This document shows positions 7,873-16,525 of a stretch of DNA of 64,000 nt, piece after piece; position 1 is the stretch's first letter, and each line of letters opens with the position of its first letter. The stretch covers positions 2,829,535 to 2,893,534 of the forward strand of contig NZ_JMEX01000008.1 of assembly GCF_000760735.1 (NCBI RefSeq). Direction: 5' to 3'. The position numbers and the translations under genes were made by a program. The DNA is from Rhodococcoides fascians A44A (GTDB taxonomy: Bacteria > Actinomycetota > Actinomycetes > Mycobacteriales > Mycobacteriaceae). The notes beneath the pieces are model-generated. The model ran no database searches. It saw nothing but the letters and a program-made list of their open reading frames with translations, and had not been told where the DNA came from.

Positions 7873-10800
7873 CCGCCGGCCAATGCGTCTGAGCGGACCA
7901 GTCGCCGCGCTTCTCTGCTCATTTCCTGCGCCGCCTCCTCCGGATTGTTGGTAATCAGTTGCTCGATGAACACGAGCGGCCCGCGCTCGCCGTCACCGCC
8001 GGCACCTTCCGCGCCCTCCGCGTCGGTCGGTGTGGCCGGTTGCTCGCCGAGAGCCGGCGCGGACGACAACGCCGGCGCGGCCGCGGACTCCGCGAGGTCG
8101 AACGCAATGTCGCCGAGCTTCCCGAGGCCGAAAAAGTCGAGAGTGTCGCCGACCGTCTCGTCGAATATCTGGCGCGGTAGCTGGTGAAGGAATCCCTCGA
8201 ACTCCTGCGCCGAGTACGCGCCCGACGTCGACGAGGACGCGCCGGCCGAGGACATGCCGGCCGACGTCCCGGCGCTCGACGAGCCGCCCGTGCTCGACGG
8301 CGCGGATCCGACCGGAGCCGGCGCGTCGAACGTGCCGCCGATGCCCGACACTCCGCCGGTGCCCGAGGCCGGCCCGCCGACCGTGCCGTCCGGCATCGCG
8401 TCACCGCCCACGAAGAACTCAGGGGGGAAGTGCGCGTGGTCCGAGAACATGGGATCGTCAGCGCCGGCCGCGATCCCGCCGAACTGGCCGTCGCCGCGCG
8501 CGCCGCCCATCTCGAAATGAGTTCCGTCTGGCAGCGTCGCGGCAGTGTGCCCGCCGTACGGTCCGCCGTTGTACCAGCCGAACGACAGCGAGCCCGCCGG
8601 CCCGACGCCCGGAATTGCGCCCATCGCCGCCAGCGCCGACTCTTGGTTCCCCGTGGCGAAGCGTGATCCGAACGGCGAGCGGCCGGTCGCGAAGTTCGCG
8701 AGCGCAGAAACAGCCCCCGAGCAATCGCCCCAGTTGACCCCGCCCCACTCGTACTCCGCGCCCTCGACGCCGCGCGCGAAGTCGATCAGCTCGCCGGTAG
8801 TGACCAGCCCGCCGTCCGCGTAGCCCGGCAGCATTCCGTGCAGGAACTCCGCCGAGGGCACCCAGCCGCCGCGGATCGCCTCGAGCACCGGCAGCGTCTC
8901 CGGTGTCACCGCGTGCGCCGGCTCGACGAACTCGCCGTTCGACAGGCGAGCAAGGATCGCGTCGTCGCGAGGTCCGCCCGGACCCGTGACACGGCCGCCG
9001 TCGCGGTACGGCGCGGCCCACGACACGAGCGAGTCGCCGAGCCCCTTTGTCCCCATCCCGCCGACGCCCGGCACCCAGTCCGGAATCTGGATCCGTTGCA
9101 GTACGCGCCCGATGTTGCCCACCGCGCGCTTGATCCCGATAACGATGTTGTCCCACACGCCCGAAATCGTTTGGCCGACCGACCCGAAGAAATCGCCGAC
9201 CGCGCCCATAGCGGACTTGAGCGCGTCGAGTGCGCCGCTGCCTATGCGTACGCCCGTCTCGATCGCGGACCCGATCCCGTTCATGGCCGGTTGAATCGCG
9301 TTGTCGTACAGCCACGTTGCGGCCGCGCCGGCCTCGCGCAGCCGGTCGCCGAACCATCCCATGATCGGCGCGATAATGGTGTCGTACAGCCACGAGAACA
9401 CCGCGCCGACCGCGTTCATTGCGCCGTGCACGATGTTCCGGAACGTCTCCGACTCCCGGTAGGCGTAGATCAGGCCGGCCGCCAGCAATCCGAGGCCGGT
9501 CACAATGAGCATGATCGGATTCGCGTTCATCACGATGTTGAAAGCGGCCTGCGCGATAGTCCACGCCTTGATCCCGCCGACGATCGCGAGCAGTGTTCCC
9601 GCGAGCGGTGCAACGGCGATCGCGAGAGACTGAAGCGCGCCGGCGTTGTCCATCAGGAACCCGGCCATAGTGCCGAGCGAGCCGACGAGACCGCCCTTCA
9701 CCGTCCGCGAGAACTCCTCGAGCGCGACGCCGGCACCGCCGCGCAGTGTCTCGCCGGCCGCGGCCGCGGACCCCTCGAAGCCGGCCATGTTCGCCTCTGC
9801 GCCGGTCAACCCCTCGAGGAATGCCGGGATCTGATCGACCGACAGATCCTCGAGCGGCGTTCCGAACAGTGCGATAGCAGTGTTCGCGCGCTCCGCCGGA
9901 TCCTCGATCGAGAGCAGTCCGGACGCCGTGTCGCGCAGTGCTTGCTGCGCCTCCGCGCCGCCGCCGGCGATCGCCGCCGACATAGCCTCAGCGTTCAGCC
10001 CGACCCGCTCGTAAGCCGCGACCGAGGCCGTCGACATATCGGATCCGCGGATCGTGAACTCTTTCAGCGCGTCGCCCGTCTTGTCGAGGGCGATCTTTCC
10101 GTTGTCCGACGCCGCGACGAGGACGCCGAACGCCGCGTCGCCCTCGAACCCGAGCGCGCGAAAGTTGGTGCCGTACTCGTTCATAATTTCCGGCAGCTCG
10201 TCGCGCATCGCGGCCGGCACCCGCTGCGCCGCCGCCGTCATCAGGTCGAACGCTTCGGTCGAGTCCTTCGCGAGCCCGTTCGTCACGAGCTGCGCCGCGG
10301 ACTGCACCGACTCCGTGACGTCGCCGCCGAATATGCCGGCGAAGTTCATAGCCTTTTCGGAAATCTGCTCGATCGACGCCTCGCCCTCGAACCCGGCCGT
10401 CCGGAAGGATGAAGCGACCGCGCCGACCGCGGTCGAGACGTCCTCCATCGAGTCGCCGAAAGCGTTCTTGTACAGGTCACCCGTGATCTGGCCGTACTCC
10501 GCGCCGAGTTCGCCCGTCGCGCCGAGGGACGCCGCGAGCTTGTTCGTCACCGCCTGGTTGTCGATCGCGGCGAGACCCAGCTCGACCGCGGATCCGATGC
10601 CGGCCGCCGCGACCGCTAGATTCTTCAGCTTGCCGCCGGCCGCGTCCGCGTCGTCGCCGAAACTGCGCACCCCACGCGCGCCTTGCTCGCCCGCGTCGCC
10701 GGCGTCGCGCTGCGCGCGAGCTGCCCGATCGTTCGCGTCCGCAAGGTCGTTCGTCGCCGTGGTGGCGTTACGCGTCGCCGCCCGGACTCCACGCCGCGCG

Positions 10801-11108
10801 GCCTCGACGCGCTCCTCCGCCGCGGCGAGCTGCGCCGCGGTCGCCCGGCCCGAGTTCTGTAGATCCTCGAGCTTCTGCTGCTCGACCCGTTGCCGGCCGG
10901 TCGCGTCCGACACCTTGTCCTGTGCGCGCGCGAGCTTTTCCGTCGCCTTGTTCACCGCGGACTGCGCGCGGCCGAGCCCGTCCGCTATCGCGTCGCCGGC
11001 CTCCCGGCCCGCACGCTCGCCGGCGTCGCGAGTGCCGCGAGAAAGCGAGTTCGCGAACCCGCGTAGCGACGGAAGTACCGGCACCCACACCACATCGTCA
11101 GCCGCCAC
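7866..11108 (-). CDS. Tape measure protein with C-terminal NlpC/P60-like peptidase domain
   Basis: At 1080 codons it is the longest gene. Residues about 1-160 are helical and Ala/Arg-rich coiled coil. The middle carries a phage-tail tape measure core, then hydrophobic segments around residues 490-550. The C-terminal part contains a cysteine-peptidase-like domain: WGDCSG with Cys796 and GGHTAATLPDG with His854, the spacing seen in NlpC/P60 and related peptidases. It sets tail length, and the peptidase would open peptidoglycan during DNA entry. It lies just after the frameshifted tail chaperones and before the Dit-like gene, as expected. Confidence 0.9.
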   Translation of the reverse strand: MAADDVVWVPVLPSLRGFANSLSRGTRDAGERAGREAGDAIADGLGRAQSAVNKATEKLARAQDKVSDATGRQRVEQQKLEDLQNSGRATAAQLAAAEERVEAARRGVRAATRNATTATNDLADANDRAARAQRDAGDAGEQGARGVRSFGDDADAAGGKLKNLAVAAAGIGSAVELGLAAIDNQAVTNKLAASLGATGELGAEYGQITGDLYKNAFGDSMEDVSTAVGAVASSFRTAGFEGEASIEQISEKAMNFAGIFGGDVTESVQSAAQLVTNGLAKDSTEAFDLMTAAAQRVPAAMRDELPEIMNEYGTNFRALGFEGDAAFGVLVAASDNGKIALDKTGDALKEFTIRGSDMSTASVAAYERVGLNAEAMSAAIAGGGAEAQQALRDTASGLLSIEDPAERANTAIALFGTPLEDLSVDQIPAFLEGLTGAEANMAGFEGSAAAAGETLRGGAGVALEEFSRTVKGGLVGSLGTMAGFLMDNAGALQSLAIAVAPLAGTLLAIVGGIKAWTIAQAAFNIVMNANPIMLIVTGLGLLAAGLIYAYRESETFRNIVHGAMNAVGAVFSWLYDTIIAPIMGWFGDRLREAGAAATWLYDNAIQPAMNGIGSAIETGVRIGSGALDALKSAMGAVGDFFGSVGQTISGVWDNIVIGIKRAVGNIGRVLQRIQIPDWVPGVGGMGTKGLGDSLVSWAAPYRDGGRVTGPGGPRDDAILARLSNGEFVEPAHAVTPETLPVLEAIRGGWVPSAEFLHGMLPGYADGGLVTTGELIDFARGVEGAEYEWGGVNWGDCSGAVSALANFATGRSPFGSRFATGNQESALAAMGAIPGVGPAGSLSFGWYNGGPYGGHTAATLPDGTHFEMGGARGDGQFGGIAAGADDPMFSDHAHFPPEFFVGGDAMPDGTVGGPASGTGGVSGIGGTFDAPAPVGSAPSSTGGSSSAGTSAGMSSAGASSSTSGAYSAQEFEGFLHQLPRQIFDETVGDTLDFFGLGKLGDIAFDLAESAAAPALSSAPALGEQPATPTDAEGAEGAGGDGERGPLVFIEQLITNNPEEAAQEMSREARRLVRSDALAGGW

Positions 11109-11123
11109 CGGGAACCTCCGTCG

Positions 11124-11857
11124 CTACTTCGTGTTTCGTTGCGGACTCATCGAGCGCAGATAGTCGAGAACTTCCTGCGACGTCGCTTCGCCGCGGTCGC
11201 CGAGCTGCACCGCGTCGCGAGACCACGGAAACTGCAACCACTTCGGCCACTTCGGCCGCTTGCCCCGATGCCAGACGAGACGCTGGTCGAGAATCTTCAA
11301 GTAGTGCAGTAGCTGCCACAGCAACGCCTCGACGTTCGTCCATTGCTGGCCGTCGTTCCGCGCCCGGTGGAGAGCGGAACCCGGCGGAAGATGTTCGACG
11401 AGGACGCGTAGCTGGCGAGCGGAAATCTCGCGCCGCCAGTACGCGCCCACGTAGTCGTCTCCGTATTCAGCGATCAGCGCTGCTTCGATCGCCTCTGGGA
11501 ACGATTGAAGGATCGACGCGCCCGTGTAGGGTCACCGTTCGCATCGACCGCCCTCTGGTTTTCGAGGTACTGGGTAAGCGCCTGCGACCACAGTCCGGAC
11601 GATCCGCCGGCCTCGACGAACTTCTCCCACTGCTCATCGCCGAGGTAGTGACGCGCAACGTCCGCCGGCGTCGACTCCTCGTCCTCCGAGATATCGCGAA
11701 GGTCGTCCTTCCAGTCGTCATCCGCCAGCACCGGGTCCATACCCCACCACTGAATCCCCTTGAAAGTGAAGGGGAATCGATCGACCGAGCCGACCTCCTC
11801 CTGGCGCTTTTCGAGCATTGCGTCGAGGTCGATCGGCTGCGCCTTGTGATCTGCCAT
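11124..11857 (-). CDS. Tail assembly chaperone, long form by -1 frameshift
   Basis: Downstream of the short chaperone frame a second frame continues (SFPEAIEAALIAEYG, then GAYWRREISARQL) and ends at 11124, just before the tape measure gene. The second frame has a stop shortly upstream of the overlap, so the shift must occur between about 11474 and 11531 and must be -1. This is the conserved G/GT arrangement of siphoviruses. No canonical XXXYYYZ heptamer is present; the TTCCC run in the overlap is the best candidate. The long product should coat the tape measure during tail assembly. Confidence 0.75.
11474..11857 (-). CDS. Tail assembly chaperone, short form
   Basis: ATG 11857 has GGAGGAG 9 nt upstream and gives 127 codons, whereas the longer frame start lacks a ribosome site. 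The acidic, helical protein begins ADHKAQPIDLDAMLEKR and has WWGMDPVLADDDW, typical of actinophage tail chaperones that follow the major tail protein. Translation of the last codons overlaps the frame of the long form. It acts in the cytoplasm during tail assembly and is not expected in virions. Confidence 0.8.
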   Translation of the reverse strand: MADHKAQPIDLDAMLEKRQEEVGSVDRFPFTFKGIQWWGMDPVLADDDWKDDLRDISEDEESTPADVARHYLGDEQWEKFVEAGGSSGLWSQALTQYLENQRAVDANGDPTRARRSFNRSQRRSKQR

Positions 11858-11984
11858 GTGTTGCAACTCCTCCGGTGGATGCCTGGTGGATTCCGAGCCG
11901 GCAGCGACCGGCGTTGCGTCCACCGGCACCGCGCCGGCCGCTGCCCTCTCATAGTGTGCCGAAACCCGTACATGTAAGAAAGCA

Positions 11985-11995
11985 TCACAATGTGA
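11985..11995. promoter_or_regulatory. Operator-like site TCACAATGTGA
   Basis: The site is the centre of a perfect inverted repeat ATCACA-A-TGTGAT at 11984-11996 and is identical to the operator in the prophage 1 control region at 32706-32716. It lies 46 bp upstream of the rightward accessory gene at 12042 and about 130 bp upstream of the leftward chaperone gene. It probably binds the prophage 1 repressor or the HTH protein; this is inference from identity. Confidence 0.5.
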
Positions 11996-12041
11996 TTTAG
12001 CCGGCGATCGCCGTCTTTTGAAGGTCGGTTATCCTCCGCAC

Positions 12042-12692
12042 ATGGCAGACCGAGACCCGCGAATCGACAACGCGCTGCGCGATATCGCGCAGTCGATGCG
12101 GCCCGAAATTGACGCTATGAGCGCTTTTCGGCGGCACGCGCAGACGCAGGCCGAACACCAGCGCGAAATCGACAAGTCCATCGAGCAGATACAAGAAGCG
12201 AGAGCCGAGCGCCAAGCGGCCGAGGACAGGGACCGCGCGCGCGAGCTCGAACTCTCCGAGCTACAGGCCGAGCTTGCCAAGGACGGCGTGGAACTCTCGC
12301 GCGACGGACTGAAGATCGCCGAGGAAAGCCGCGACATCGCGCAAAAGAGCTTCGCGGTCGCCGAGAACGGGGTGAAGATTGCGGGCGAGAGCCGCGACTA
12401 CGCGAAAGACAGCGTGCGTATCGCCGAGGAAAGCCGCGATTACGCCAAGAGCAGCAAGCGGTTAGCCGTCATCGCAATTATCGTCGCGATCGTCGTCGCC
12501 GGCGCGTCCATCGGCGCATCGTTCTATATCGCAAACAACAGCGCGCCGACCGCGGACGAACCCGCGACCGACGCGCCGGCCGTTGTGGAACAGGTGCCGG
12601 CCGAGGTTGAAGCGCCAGCCGGCGACCCCGTTTCGGAGCAAGCGCCGGCCGAGGGCGCACCCCCGGCCGGCGATCCGGCAGTGCCGAACTAA
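12042..12692 (+). CDS. Rightward accessory (moron-like) membrane coiled-coil protein
   Basis: The gene opposes every structural gene around it and sits between the tail chaperone and major tail protein genes. ATG 12042 gives 216 codons; an upstream TTG at 12018 is an alternative. Residues 1-145 are long charged helices with a repeated motif (AEESRDIAQ, AGESRDYAK, AEESRDYAK). One membrane segment at about 146-167 (LAVIAIIVAIVVAGASIGAS) is followed by a Pro/Ala/Glu-rich tail. No enzyme motif is seen. Orientation and a private operator-like site suggest control separate from the lytic operon. A role in superinfection exclusion or surface change is only inference. Its 3' end overlaps the major tail gene by 4 bp. 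Confidence 0.75.
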   Translation: MADRDPRIDNALRDIAQSMRPEIDAMSAFRRHAQTQAEHQREIDKSIEQIQEARAERQAAEDRDRARELELSELQAELAKDGVELSRDGLKIAEESRDIAQKSFAVAENGVKIAGESRDYAKDSVRIAEESRDYAKSSKRLAVIAIIVAIVVAGASIGASFYIANNSAPTADEPATDAPAVVEQVPAEVEAPAGDPVSEQAPAEGAPPAGDPAVPN

Positions 12693-13282
12693 GCCCCGCC
12701 GAGAGCCGGCACGCGCCAGCCCTCCTTGAACTCACGTTTGACCGACCAGCCTTCCGGTCCCGGGTAAGCGGTCAGCGTCACCGGGTAGCCGATGAGCTGG
12801 TCTTTCCGGTACACCAGCCCGCCGCGTTCGGTAATCTCACCGTTCGGCACGAGCGCGCGACGCGCGTAAACGCCGTCGATCACGTCGATACCCCACGCGC
12901 GCAGATCCCGAGCCTTCTTGTCGCCGTCGACGAACGACGTCACGCCGGACGTCTCGTCGTAGTCCACATCTTCGGCCTTGACCTTGAAGTAGACCGAAAT
13001 CGTGTCCCAGCTCGTCGTCCACAGGGTCGTTTCCCACGAAATGACCTCGTTCGTGGTTTCCACACGGACCGGAGCGTTCGTCTGCCACGGAGTGAAGGGC
13101 GTCGAATCCTGTTCGCGGTTCTCCGTGATCCCCTCATCCGAAATGTAACCGAGGTCGACGAACGGAGCCATCCACGGTTCCATGTTCACCGGCATTTCGG
13201 ATCCGCGATCGCCGACGCGTAGCGCGCCAGTGACGCCGAGCCGCACCAGCGCGTCGTCGTAGTTGCTCGTCGGTGCAGTCAT
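12689..13282 (-). CDS. Major tail protein
   Basis: ATG 13282 has AAGGGG 6 nt upstream and gives 197 codons. The protein starts TAPTSNYDDALVRLGVTG and contains the VISWETTLWTTSWDT segment and a C-terminal GPEGWSVKREFKEGW, features of tail-tube proteins of actinobacterial siphoviruses. It is placed between the tail terminator and tail chaperones, which is the standard position. It would polymerise into the tail tube around the tape measure. Confidence 0.8.
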   Translation of the reverse strand: MTAPTSNYDDALVRLGVTGALRVGDRGSEMPVNMEPWMAPFVDLGYISDEGITENREQDSTPFTPWQTNAPVRVETTNEVISWETTLWTTSWDTISVYFKVKAEDVDYDETSGVTSFVDGDKKARDLRAWGIDVIDGVYARRALVPNGEITERGGLVYRKDQLIGYPVTLTAYPGPEGWSVKREFKEGWRVPALGGA

Positions 13283-13292
13283 GTTGTGCCCC

Positions 13293-13661
13293 TTACCTTG
13301 TGATGAACGACAGCACAGCACCGCGCCGTCGAGTGTTGTTGTTCCAATCCGGCCGGCGAGTGAAGAACGGAACCCGCGCGACCGTCATGCGGGCGACGCT
13401 CAGCGACTCGACGAGCGAGCGCACCCGCGCCGCCGTGTCCGCGACCGCCTCGTCGGTGCCGGCGAACACGTCCACGTCGACGTCCCGGTCGTCGACGAGA
13501 GCCGGCCCGTTCCACGCCCGCGCCCGCTCGCGCGCCGGCAGCTCGACGACGCGCACCGCCGGCAGATCCTCGTCGAATCCCGGCGGCAGCGTTGCGAACG
13601 TGCGAAGGCCGGCCGCGCCGAGGTAGGCCACGAGTTCCGCCTCGACGTCGACGCCGGCCAC
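13293..13661 (-). CDS. Tail terminator-like protein
   Basis: The 122-codon protein begins AGVDVEAELVAYLGAAGL and contains LPAVRVVELP and DVDVDVFAGTDEA, the pattern of tail-terminator/neck proteins that cap the tail tube. It lies immediately before the major tail gene with a 10-bp gap. Family assignment rests on pattern and position. Confidence 0.7.
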   Translation of the reverse strand: MAGVDVEAELVAYLGAAGLRTFATLPPGFDEDLPAVRVVELPARERARAWNGPALVDDRDVDVDVFAGTDEAVADTAARVRSLVESLSVARMTVARVPFFTRRPDWNNNTRRRGAVLSFITR

Positions 13662-13664
13662 CGC

Positions 13665-13871
13665 TCAGTCCGCCTTGTTCTCGCCGGCCGTGCCGGCGTC
13701 CGTCTGCACAGGTGAAGCCGAGCGGCCGCCGGCCGCCGGCCGAGCTGCGCGACCGGAATCCGCCGGCACGGCGTGGCCGGCACCGATCAGACGAGCCGCC
13801 CAGTCCTCCGCGACGTCCTCGACCGTGCCGACCTTCGCCGCCTTGCGATGCACCGTGTAGCGAATTTTCAC
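13665..13871 (-). CDS. Small connector-region protein
   Basis: GTG 13871 is chosen because the longer frame runs through the preceding gene; this gives 68 codons. It starts VKIRYTVHRKAAKVGTVED and ends in an Ala/Gly-rich tail. Small genes of this kind occur between head-tail connector and tail terminator genes in actinophages. No function is known. Confidence 0.6.
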   Translation of the reverse strand: MKIRYTVHRKAAKVGTVEDVAEDWAARLIGAGHAVPADSGRAARPAAGGRSASPVQTDAGTAGENKAD

Positions 13872-13878
13872 CGCTAGA

Positions 13879-14148
13879 TCACCTAACCTCTCGAATAGCT
13901 CGACCCAGCGCCCGCCGCCGCGTCTTCCGTTCCGATCCGTACTCTTCTTCCGCCGAGTCCGACTCGACGTTCGTAAACGATCGCCCGCCCGGCCGGATCC
14001 CGGAGACGACCGAAATCGTTGCCTCGCCGCCGAGTTCATCCGTGATCGACTGCGCGCGGCGTGCCACGCTGCGCCCCTTCTCCGCGAGCCGAGCCTGTAG
14101 CGGACCGTGCCGCATGATCGCGTCGACCTGTTTCTGCGTCAGCCTCAC
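13879..14148 (-). CDS. Head-tail connector protein, HK97 gp10-like
   Basis: GTG 14148 overlaps the upstream stop by one base (TAGTG) and gives 89 codons. The protein starts with a helix (LTQKQVDAIMRHGPLQARLAE), has the GRSVARRAQSI segment and a beta part, and ends RRRALGRAIREV, a layout resembling gp10-like neck proteins though shorter than many. Gene order head stopper, gp10-like, terminator, tail tube supports the call. Confidence 0.65.
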   Translation of the reverse strand: MRLTQKQVDAIMRHGPLQARLAEKGRSVARRAQSITDELGGEATISVVSGIRPGGRSFTNVESDSAEEEYGSERKTRRRALGRAIREVR

Positions 14149-14498
14149 TAGCCCCGCACCTCCTCGAGCGCGGCCTCGACGTGGTGCACGAGGTCCGGCC
14201 GGATCGGATGCGGCCACCGCGCGACGTCGCCGATCACTTCGAGCACCCGCTCACCGTGTCGGACGCGATCGGTCGAGCGCAGATCGAGGTCCATCCCGGT
14301 TGGCGTCGTCAGCACCCAGCCCGTGATAATCCCGTTCCGGTTGTCGCCCTGCTCGCGAGACGCCGCCGGCTGCAGTGACACCCGCCGCTCGACCGGAATC
14401 ACGATCGGATCCGAGTAGTCGAGTGACACCGCCTCCGACGAATAGCGGTCCTTGACCTCCCGCGGCCGGAGTATGTCGATTCGCGCGCTGTAGGCCAC
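14148..14498 (-). CDS. Head-tail stopper-like protein
   Basis: GTG 14498 starts a 116-codon beta-rich protein (VAYSARIDILRPREVKDRYSS...). The length, the opening phrase about a reading of domain I and the place after the adaptor fit head-closure (stopper) proteins of siphoviruses such as the HK97 gp7/SPP1 gp16 type. The assignment rests mainly on gene order. Confidence 0.65.
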   Translation of the reverse strand: MAYSARIDILRPREVKDRYSSEAVSLDYSDPIVIPVERRVSLQPAASREQGDNRNGIITGWVLTTPTGMDLDLRSTDRVRHGERVLEVIGDVARWPHPIRPDLVHHVEAALEEVRG

Positions 14499-14500
14499 GG

Positions 14501-15034
14501 CTACGCCTCCGCCGGTACGACGTACTTGTCGAGTTTGGCGTAATCGGTCGCGAGGAAAGCGAACCCGCCGACCGTCGCGCCGAAACGCTCGTCGACCTGG
14601 CCGACGCGTAACCCGATCTGGCCGGCCGGCGCAGTCATCGCCCGCGTCGCAACCTCGAGCACCACACCGTCGAGCGCCGGCACGTCCTCGAGCCCGTGGT
14701 CGACGACCAGCTCGACGCCGCGCCATTCACTCGTCCAGCAGCCGACACGCTTTTTCAGCGTGCCGTCCGCCGACCACATGAAGCGCGACGGATCGACCGG
14801 CTCGCCCTCCTCCCGGACCGAGTGCACCGCTAGCAGGCGAAGCGTCGGAACCTGAAGGATCGGCGAGCCGGATCCGTCGACGGTCAGCTCGACGCGCTCG
14901 AGGACTGGCGAAATATGCCACTCGCAGTAAGAACGCACCGCGTCCCACACCTGCGCGACCTTCTCGTCCGCCAGCTCCTCGTCGTCGAACCGGCCCGCGC
15001 CGGCCTTGATTACGTCAGCTCCGGTTACCGCCAC
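14501..15034 (-). CDS. Head-tail adaptor (gp6-like) protein
   Basis: The start is set at GTG 15034, inside the end of the preceding gene, giving 177 codons. A helical opening (VTGADVIKAGAGRFDDEEL) and a WDAVRSYCEWHISPVLERVEL segment followed by beta structure match adaptor proteins that sit under the portal. Position after the capsid gene agrees. Confidence 0.7.
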   Translation of the reverse strand: MAVTGADVIKAGAGRFDDEELADEKVAQVWDAVRSYCEWHISPVLERVELTVDGSGSPILQVPTLRLLAVHSVREEGEPVDPSRFMWSADGTLKKRVGCWTSEWRGVELVVDHGLEDVPALDGVVLEVATRAMTAPAGQIGLRVGQVDERFGATVGGFAFLATDYAKLDKYVVPAEA

Positions 15035-15182
15035 CGGTGCCCGCCTTCGCGCTCGTCTTGGCCTTGCTCTTGTCCGCGTCGCCGGCCGCCGGCTCCGGGA
15101 CGGCCGCCGAGCGCGGCCCGTCCGGAACGTCGCCCGGCCGGTAACGAACACCGTCGAGAACGACCATCTTGTGCTCAGGCAT
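15015..15182 (-). CDS. Small basic protein after capsid
   Basis: ATG 15182 shares its A with the capsid stop (TGATG), giving 55 codons. It starts PEHKMVVLDGVRYRPGDVP and ends in a Lys/Ala/Gly-rich tail. Such short conserved genes often follow the capsid gene in actinophages; the function is unknown. Confidence 0.65.
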   Translation of the reverse strand: MPEHKMVVLDGVRYRPGDVPDGPRSAAVPEPAAGDADKSKAKTSAKAGTGGGNRS

Positions 15183-16513
15183 CAGGCACCACCAGCCGCA
15201 GCGGCCGGCGCGATGTGCACCATACGAGCAGGACGCCAGAACGCCTGCGCGGCCGACAGCTCCGCGCGAACGTAGTTCAGGTTTCGCTGCGCGTAGTCCT
15301 TGTGCTGGTTGAACACCTGCACCGACAGGCCCTCGCAGTCGAGCAGTGCAACCTGCTTGAAATCGCCGAGCAGCGACTCGAGCGGATCCAGACGCTCCGA
15401 CACGACACGAGGACGACCCCACAGGGTGCCCGGACCCATCGAGAACGGACCGTTACCGAGGAAACGGCCGTCCGCGTCCTGCAACAGGTCGATTGCCTCG
15501 TCGAGTTCCGGCGAGAGCAGCACGGCGTCGACCTTGCCGCCGCGGCCCTTGCGGGTAACGGACGTGATCGCCCGGCGCGATGCGCGGATGAAGTCGAACG
15601 CCGCGTCGCTGGTGATCGTGTCACCAGTGCCGCCGACGTACGTCTCTTCCTGTACGCCCGTGGTGTGCAGGATGCCGCGCGGCCGGCCGTTCTCGCCGTC
15701 CGAGTTCAGCAACGTATCTTCGATCACGTCGTCGAGCGAGTACGCGAGTTCGTTGTTCATGTACGACGCGAAAGCCGGCGCACGGGAAAGCAGCTGGTTC
15801 GTGACGTCGTATCCGTCCGCGTAGGTCCAGACCTTCGCGTCCTCGATCGCCGTCTCCATGTTCGACGTCGGTTTCAGCGCCGCGTCGTCGGTGCCGCTGG
15901 TGGCCTCCGGGACCAGCGCGGCGTTACGCGTCACCGCGCGCACCTGCACGTAGTCGAAATTTCCGTCGGTGCGGCCGCGCGAAATCAGGTCGAGCAGCGA
16001 CAGACGCGAACGCTCGACCAGATCGACGGTAGGCATACGCGTCGGCGCGATCCGGGCGTCGCCCGTGGTCAGGGTGCCGTCCTTACGGTTGCGGAAGTAG
16101 CCGGACATATCGCCGACCTTCACGCGGCCGATATTGACCGGCGAGCCGTTGGAGACGCCCGAGGGGTACTCCTTCGCGAAACGCCCGTATGCGTCGGACT
16201 TGGTGAACATCTCGCCGTACGTCTTGCCGCCGCGCGGCGTGGTGCGCGCTCCGCCGGACTTGGCTCCGCCGGCCGGCTCGTCGTCGACGTCCTGGTCCTC
16301 GAGCGAGTCGCCGTCGCCCTCGTTCGGCTCGCCGGCGATGTTCTTCAGCGCCGCCTGCGCCGCGTCGTTCGCCGCAATCTCCGCACGCAGAGACTTGATA
16401 TCGGTATCGAGCTTGGTAATTTCCTCGATCTGCTCCGCCGAGAAATCGCCGTCGTGCTTCTTCAGCTCCGCCACTCGTTCGAGTGCGGCCTTCAGCTTGG
16501 CCCGTGGCCCCAT
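15182..16513 (-). CDS. Major capsid protein, HK97 fold
   Basis: The 443-codon protein has an N-terminal charged helical scaffold region (residues about 1-95, KLKAALERVAELKKHDGDF...), followed by the HK97-type capsid domain with signatures TRMPTVDLVERSRLSLLDLI, a DEAIDLLQDADGRFLG segment and the C-terminal ELSAAQAFWRPARMVHI. The N-terminal delta domain is presumably removed by the protease encoded next door. It forms the icosahedral shell. Spacing and order with protease and portal are standard. Confidence 0.9.
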   Translation of the reverse strand: MGPRAKLKAALERVAELKKHDGDFSAEQIEEITKLDTDIKSLRAEIAANDAAQAALKNIAGEPNEGDGDSLEDQDVDDEPAGGAKSGGARTTPRGGKTYGEMFTKSDAYGRFAKEYPSGVSNGSPVNIGRVKVGDMSGYFRNRKDGTLTTGDARIAPTRMPTVDLVERSRLSLLDLISRGRTDGNFDYVQVRAVTRNAALVPEATSGTDDAALKPTSNMETAIEDAKVWTYADGYDVTNQLLSRAPAFASYMNNELAYSLDDVIEDTLLNSDGENGRPRGILHTTGVQEETYVGGTGDTITSDAAFDFIRASRRAITSVTRKGRGGKVDAVLLSPELDEAIDLLQDADGRFLGNGPFSMGPGTLWGRPRVVSERLDPLESLLGDFKQVALLDCEGLSVQVFNQHKDYAQRNLNYVRAELSAAQAFWRPARMVHIAPAAAAGGA

Positions 16514-16525
16514 AATTCCTCCTGG

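Noticed and set aside
11098..11343. Short minus-strand ORF overlapping the long chaperone frame
   Set aside because: It is in a third frame relative to the chaperone continuation and lacks a start signal.
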